NCBI GenBank assembly: GCA_035578905.1
Contig: JAQJVL010001106.1
Span: forward strand, 1-64,000
Source: Stictocephala bisonia
Taxonomy: Eukaryota; Arthropoda; Insecta; Hemiptera; Membracidae
DNA length: 64,000 nucleotides
Reading direction: 5' to 3'
The notes under the pieces are model-generated. The model saw nothing but the letters and a program-made list of their open reading frames with translations. It was not told where the DNA came from and ran no database searches. Shown in pieces: positions 60,430-64,000 of the stretch (positions within the stretch are counted from its first letter, which is position 1; every line of letters starts with the position of its first letter). Made by a program: the position numbers and the translations under genes.

Positions 60430-60550
60430 TTGACTGGTGTATATCTCTTTCAAGGAACAGTCAACCTTAGTAGTAACATTGACTACATTCGTTCTTCTAC
60501 AGTCATCACCACTTGTATTCACCCATCTCTACGTTAGATGTCTTACTTAT
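60430..60550 (+). mobile_element. SINE, copy F (3' part)
   Basis: GGAACAGTCAACCTTAGTAG, AACATTGACTACATTCG, ACTTGTATTCACCCATCTCT and GATGTCTTACTTATCT follow the family core. Directly abuts the LINE remnant. Confidence 0.65.
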
Positions 60551-61144
60551 CTCACACCTGGGATTATGGTATGGTATGTGCTAATCATCAGTGGTGTAGC
60601 ACGTGCCTCTCCAAAACCAATTAATTTAGCAGAACAATATCAACCTATAAAACAAATTTCTTCTACTCCACCAATACTAGGAAGCAAAACTAATATTGAC
60701 TATTACAAAATCGACACTATGAACTGGCTTTGCGCCCGACCTTACAGCAAGGCTAGCATCTAAGTGTGAAACACATTGTATTCATAGATGCTTGTATTGT
60801 GCTTCTACCCACCACTTCACCTTTAGATCACCACTTATTGTGCGACAACGTACTGTCCAAAAGAAGAATGGATTTATAGGTTTATCTTAAACGACCAAGA
60901 TATTTCTTAGACCAATGGACAATAAATATTATTGTTTCATTTAGTAATCAATGAACTCGTACATAAAGTAAACTGTTTTAAGGTAATATTACATAGTTTC
61001 TAAGGGCCTAGAAACCCGATACTGTATCTAGAAAGAAGAGGCCTTGAGAAATAACGGGCTAAGAGTAAAATAGGTCATACAATAAGGTTCATTGAATATA
61101 ATCAGTTGACTTTCAGGGTGGGTGTCTAGCAATCCTGCATGTGC
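60551..61144. other. No gene recognised
   Basis: A 108-codon frame at 60437-60763 starts within the SINE and has no recognisable domain. Confidence 0.4.
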
Positions 61145-61290
61145 ATTCAACCCCACCCGCCCACACATAAACGTACAGTGGTATTGATCCTTCTGCCCTC
61201 ACATACACGTACAGTGGTATTGACCCACCTGCCGACACATACACGTACAGTGGTATTGACCCACCCATACACGTACAGTGGTATTGATTT
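61145..61290. repeat. C-rich minisatellite
   Basis: Units of CACATACACGTACAGTGGTA and TTGACCCACC, about 33-44 bp, four copies. This is the reverse-complement orientation of the arrays at 23765 and 49305. Confidence 0.85.
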
Positions 61291-61477
61291 GTTGAATTTG
61301 TATTTGTTGATACATAGATTTGTTGAATTTGTATTTAGGATTATGAAAAGAACTTAGAACACTGTAAATAAATAAATACTGTATACAAGAGTAATTTATT
61401 TACATTTCATTATTCTTTTCTTTGAGTAAAAGTTAAGTCTGTTTTTTGGGTGACAGTTATTGACTACAGTCAAAGTT

Positions 61478-61672
61478 AAAGTTTGTCTTATTTTACCAGG
61501 CAAGTTAGGGCTAAGACGCCCTCTCTAATACTTAACCTGGGAACCAATGGCTTTACGAAACCTCAGGAGTGGGAGGGCAAAAACTGTTATTGGTCATATC
61601 GGGAATCAAACCCAGACCGATTGCATGGCAAGCCAACGCCCTAGCCCCTTAGCTAAGGCTGCTCCTGTGATT
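61478..61672 (-). mobile_element. tRNA-derived SINE, second family
   Basis: On the minus strand: TAGCTAAGGGGC (A-box region, 61644-61655), GTTGGCTTGCCATGCAATCG, and GGTTTGATTCC (B-box, 61602-61612), then a body containing CCTGAGGTTTCG and GGGCGTCTTAGCCC, ending CCTGGTAAAATAAGAC. The tRNA-like head lacks a full cloverleaf. Confidence 0.7.
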
Positions 61673-63426
61673 TGGATATTAAAAATGCCTATTTTTGCAA
61701 AATTTATTTTATAGCCTATTATGTTTTAGCAAAACAGCTTCCCGACAACTCTTCAGTTGTGTAAATTTAAGTGCCAAAATAGTGTAAAAAGTGATTTCTA
61801 GAGATAAAAATGTTCACACTTTCTCAAGGGTCATGCTCTCCCACCCACCCCAACACATCATCCTGGCATCAATGATAACTGAACAGAGACCTCAATACAA
61901 CATTCAGTATGACTTCCACTGTTTTCGGTACTGTAAATTCATAACTAGTCATGGAGAAAAAGAAGTTGCATTTATAACGCTATTTGTTGCTTTGGTAGTT
62001 ACGGAATTGTTTAACCATCCAATGTAACTCTTAGACAGAAACAACCTCTGACCTAACTTATATTGTCAATGCGCACCCAGCCAATGTATCATGACGCCAC
62101 ACGCTGAGAACGATGTCAAAAATCTGGTTTCAGTTTAATCTAATTCAAGAGAAAAAAGAAGATAAATTCTATTCAGCGAGAGTTGAGAGTGAAAGCTCAC
62201 TACAGCTAGTCTAACATAGGTAGTAGGCTAATTCGCAGGTGCTCACATGTTGCTATAATGATGAACTGTCCTTCCTGCCTGATTGGAGATGCCAATGAAT
62301 CAGTCTTGTTGTAAATCAAGGGACACCCTTTTTTCATTGGCCAGCACCTTTGAGACAGGGGCAGGGCCTAATTCTCCCTGAATAGCTTATAAAATATTTT
62401 TAGCTGATAATAAAACATTCCAGTATCCAATAGTATATTCAAGCATGGCCGCTTTTAAAGTAGGCTGCGGCGTTCTAATAGGCAACGCCATTTTCCATAT
62501 CGTCCTGAGGCCTATGGATAGCATCTACTATACGGCTATACTGTTTAAGGGGCTCCCAAACAACTGACATTGCTCCCAAAAAAGGAACTAAAATCTGTAT
62601 TGAATCAATATGACACTATTAAATAGAAAATGTGATTCTATTATTATATTGATCTTATTCCACTGGTGGTTCACTCTACAAACTTGGTTCTTGAAATGCA
62701 CCTTTGCTTTTTTGTATTAGTTTTAAATTAGGAGTTGATTATTATGTATTTGTGGATATGTAGGCATATATTAATTTGCAATATTCTTTTCCGGCAAAAG
62801 TACTTTAATCTTTGTTCATTGGAGTTTGTATTTGGGACGCTAATTTGATTTAAAGAGGCCTTATGTTTAATAACAAGTATGTCAATGATCTAACGTTTTA
62901 GGAATTTAAAAAAAATCAGGACCATGATAATAATAGAAACTTGTATTGTGTAGCCCGACCGACCAAAGCGGTACTTAGTTTTTTTTCACCTCTGTTCTAT
63001 GTGCACCTCACTTCGAGGAAGTTAACATTCTAAACAACTGCCCGAACTGTGGCGCAGCCAACCGGAGATATACAACTGTTCAAGTCGTACAAGAACAAGT
63101 GTTATATATATAACTGATGCCAACAAAATGCCAATTAAATACTGCTAAAATACAAGATTTAAAATTTTATTTAATATATTCGGTTTGAATAATTCTATTT
63201 TTTTTCACTAAAGGTGAGCCCATGCCTCATGACCCTTTTAAGTTGAACATCAATGTACTGTTAAGCCACAATAGACAGCAGTAGAGTACCGTATATATCT
63301 AGCCCATGGTTTTTTGTAAGCTACCGTTATTTAAATTTATATAAAACCTGAGTTTTATACTTGGAAAACAATCCAAAAGCCATTAGATTATAATACAAGT
63401 AAATTACAAGTGATCTATCGCAAAGC
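61673..63426. other. No gene recognised
   Basis: Mixed-composition sequence without a credible frame. Confidence 0.4.
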
Positions 63427-63723
63427 TCAATCCAATCTAACAAGCCATTTAACACCTGCCTCACTGATTCTATTTATGCTAACTAATCCCTCCATTAAAC
63501 AGCGCAAGGGGCACTCTGAATCTATGTGATCCATTGTTTGGATAGACTCCCTGCAATCACATGACTGATCTGTCAATCCCCATTTGTATTTCCAGTAGTT
63601 ATATCTGCCCACTCCAGTTCTAAACCAATTCAACAATGTCGAGGGAGGTTCATCACATCTACTGTGACATTGGATGGATTGTTCATAAGGGACTTGTTTT
63701 GTTTTAGATGTATAAAACATCAT
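63427..63723 (-). pseudogene. LINE C-terminal (post-RT) fragment
   Basis: 98 codons. LLNWFRTGVGRYNYWKYKWG, then CDCRESIQTMDHIDSECP, match the C-terminal RTGVGR...KWG...CxC..QT..HI..CP region of insect jockey-group LINE ORF2 proteins. No RT is visible upstream on the minus strand (63724-64000), so it is an isolated fragment. Confidence 0.7.
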
Positions 63724-64000
63724 TTGTACTTGGTGTTGTACTCCTCTGAGAAAAAGTGGTGTTGGTGTATTTTTAAAAGTAGCTATACTAATTAGGTTAG
63801 GACTATAACTCTGGAAAGTACGAGTATAAAAAAAAAAAAAACTGATAAAGGATGTGTAATAATCCCATTTTCGTCAAAAATGGACATGTAGTTCTATACC
63901 TTCGAGGTACAGAATTATTAGATAGATCAAGAAGAAACTTTCATCACAAACCCTATATCACGTGGCTATTAATTTTAATTATTTTTTCTGGTTCTGTGGT
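63724..64000. other. Window edge, nothing recognised
   Basis: Short poly(A) at 63828-63841. No gene supported. Confidence 0.4.

Noticed and set aside
1..64000. CRISPR array, operon or prokaryotic features
   Set aside because: The tandem repeats lack unique spacers of constant length. Spliced genes and LINE/SINE content show a eukaryotic genome.

Overview
This is a eukaryotic, AT-rich, repeat-dense window, almost certainly from an insect. It has canonical GT-AG introns, one recognisable host gene and a mixture of LINE, SINE, LTR, Helitron and cut-and-paste DNA transposon families typical of large insect genomes. A hemipteran is a reasonable guess, but the sequence alone does not settle the order.

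The only host gene I can assemble is an orthologue of TMEM147, the ER membrane subunit of the nicalin-NOMO-TMEM147 (BOS) complex of the multipass translocon. It lies on the + strand as five coding exons (33139-33215, 35859-35997, 36834-37055, 47619-47753, 56191-56307). Every splice site is canonical, the exon phases agree and the predicted protein has 229 residues. Its introns are swollen by transposons. Intron 3 (10.6 kb) holds a decayed Ty3/Gypsy element split by an antisense LINE, plus a piggyBac-type MITE. Intron 4 (8.4 kb) holds a SINE, a pogo-type MITE and an apparently complete P element. A hAT-type MITE ends about 145 bp upstream of the start codon.

The left half (1-33000) is a transposon landscape. 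It contains an RTE-type LINE with a 20-bp target-site duplication (612-3285), a piggyBac transposase remnant fused tail-to-tail to a Mutator-like transposase remnant (6464-8625), a 64-bp minisatellite (9288-9672), an internally deleted Helitron whose upstream region carries heat-shock-element-like repeat arrays (11419-13360), an IS630/Tc1-like transposase fragment, a TCGATA-rich hAT MITE (15320-16130), SINE copies, a foldback MITE, and a 4-kb antisense LINE with an SGNH-esterase ORF, an endonuclease and a reverse transcriptase (about 23930-27908). The right end (56300-64000) holds the likely 3' UTR of TMEM147, fragments of other LINEs, SINEs and a minisatellite.

The most notable object is the P-element-like transposon at 49386-53601. 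It has identical 26-bp terminal inverted repeats, a flanking direct repeat, and a THAP-domain transposase gene that is open across two exons (854 codons) with its acidic catalytic residues present. Retaining its single intron would give a C-terminally truncated 793-residue protein. A second theme is a set of perfect short inverted duplications (23596-23674, 44763-44818, 46548-46669) that look like template-switch mutations. One of them demonstrably breaks an integrase reading frame.
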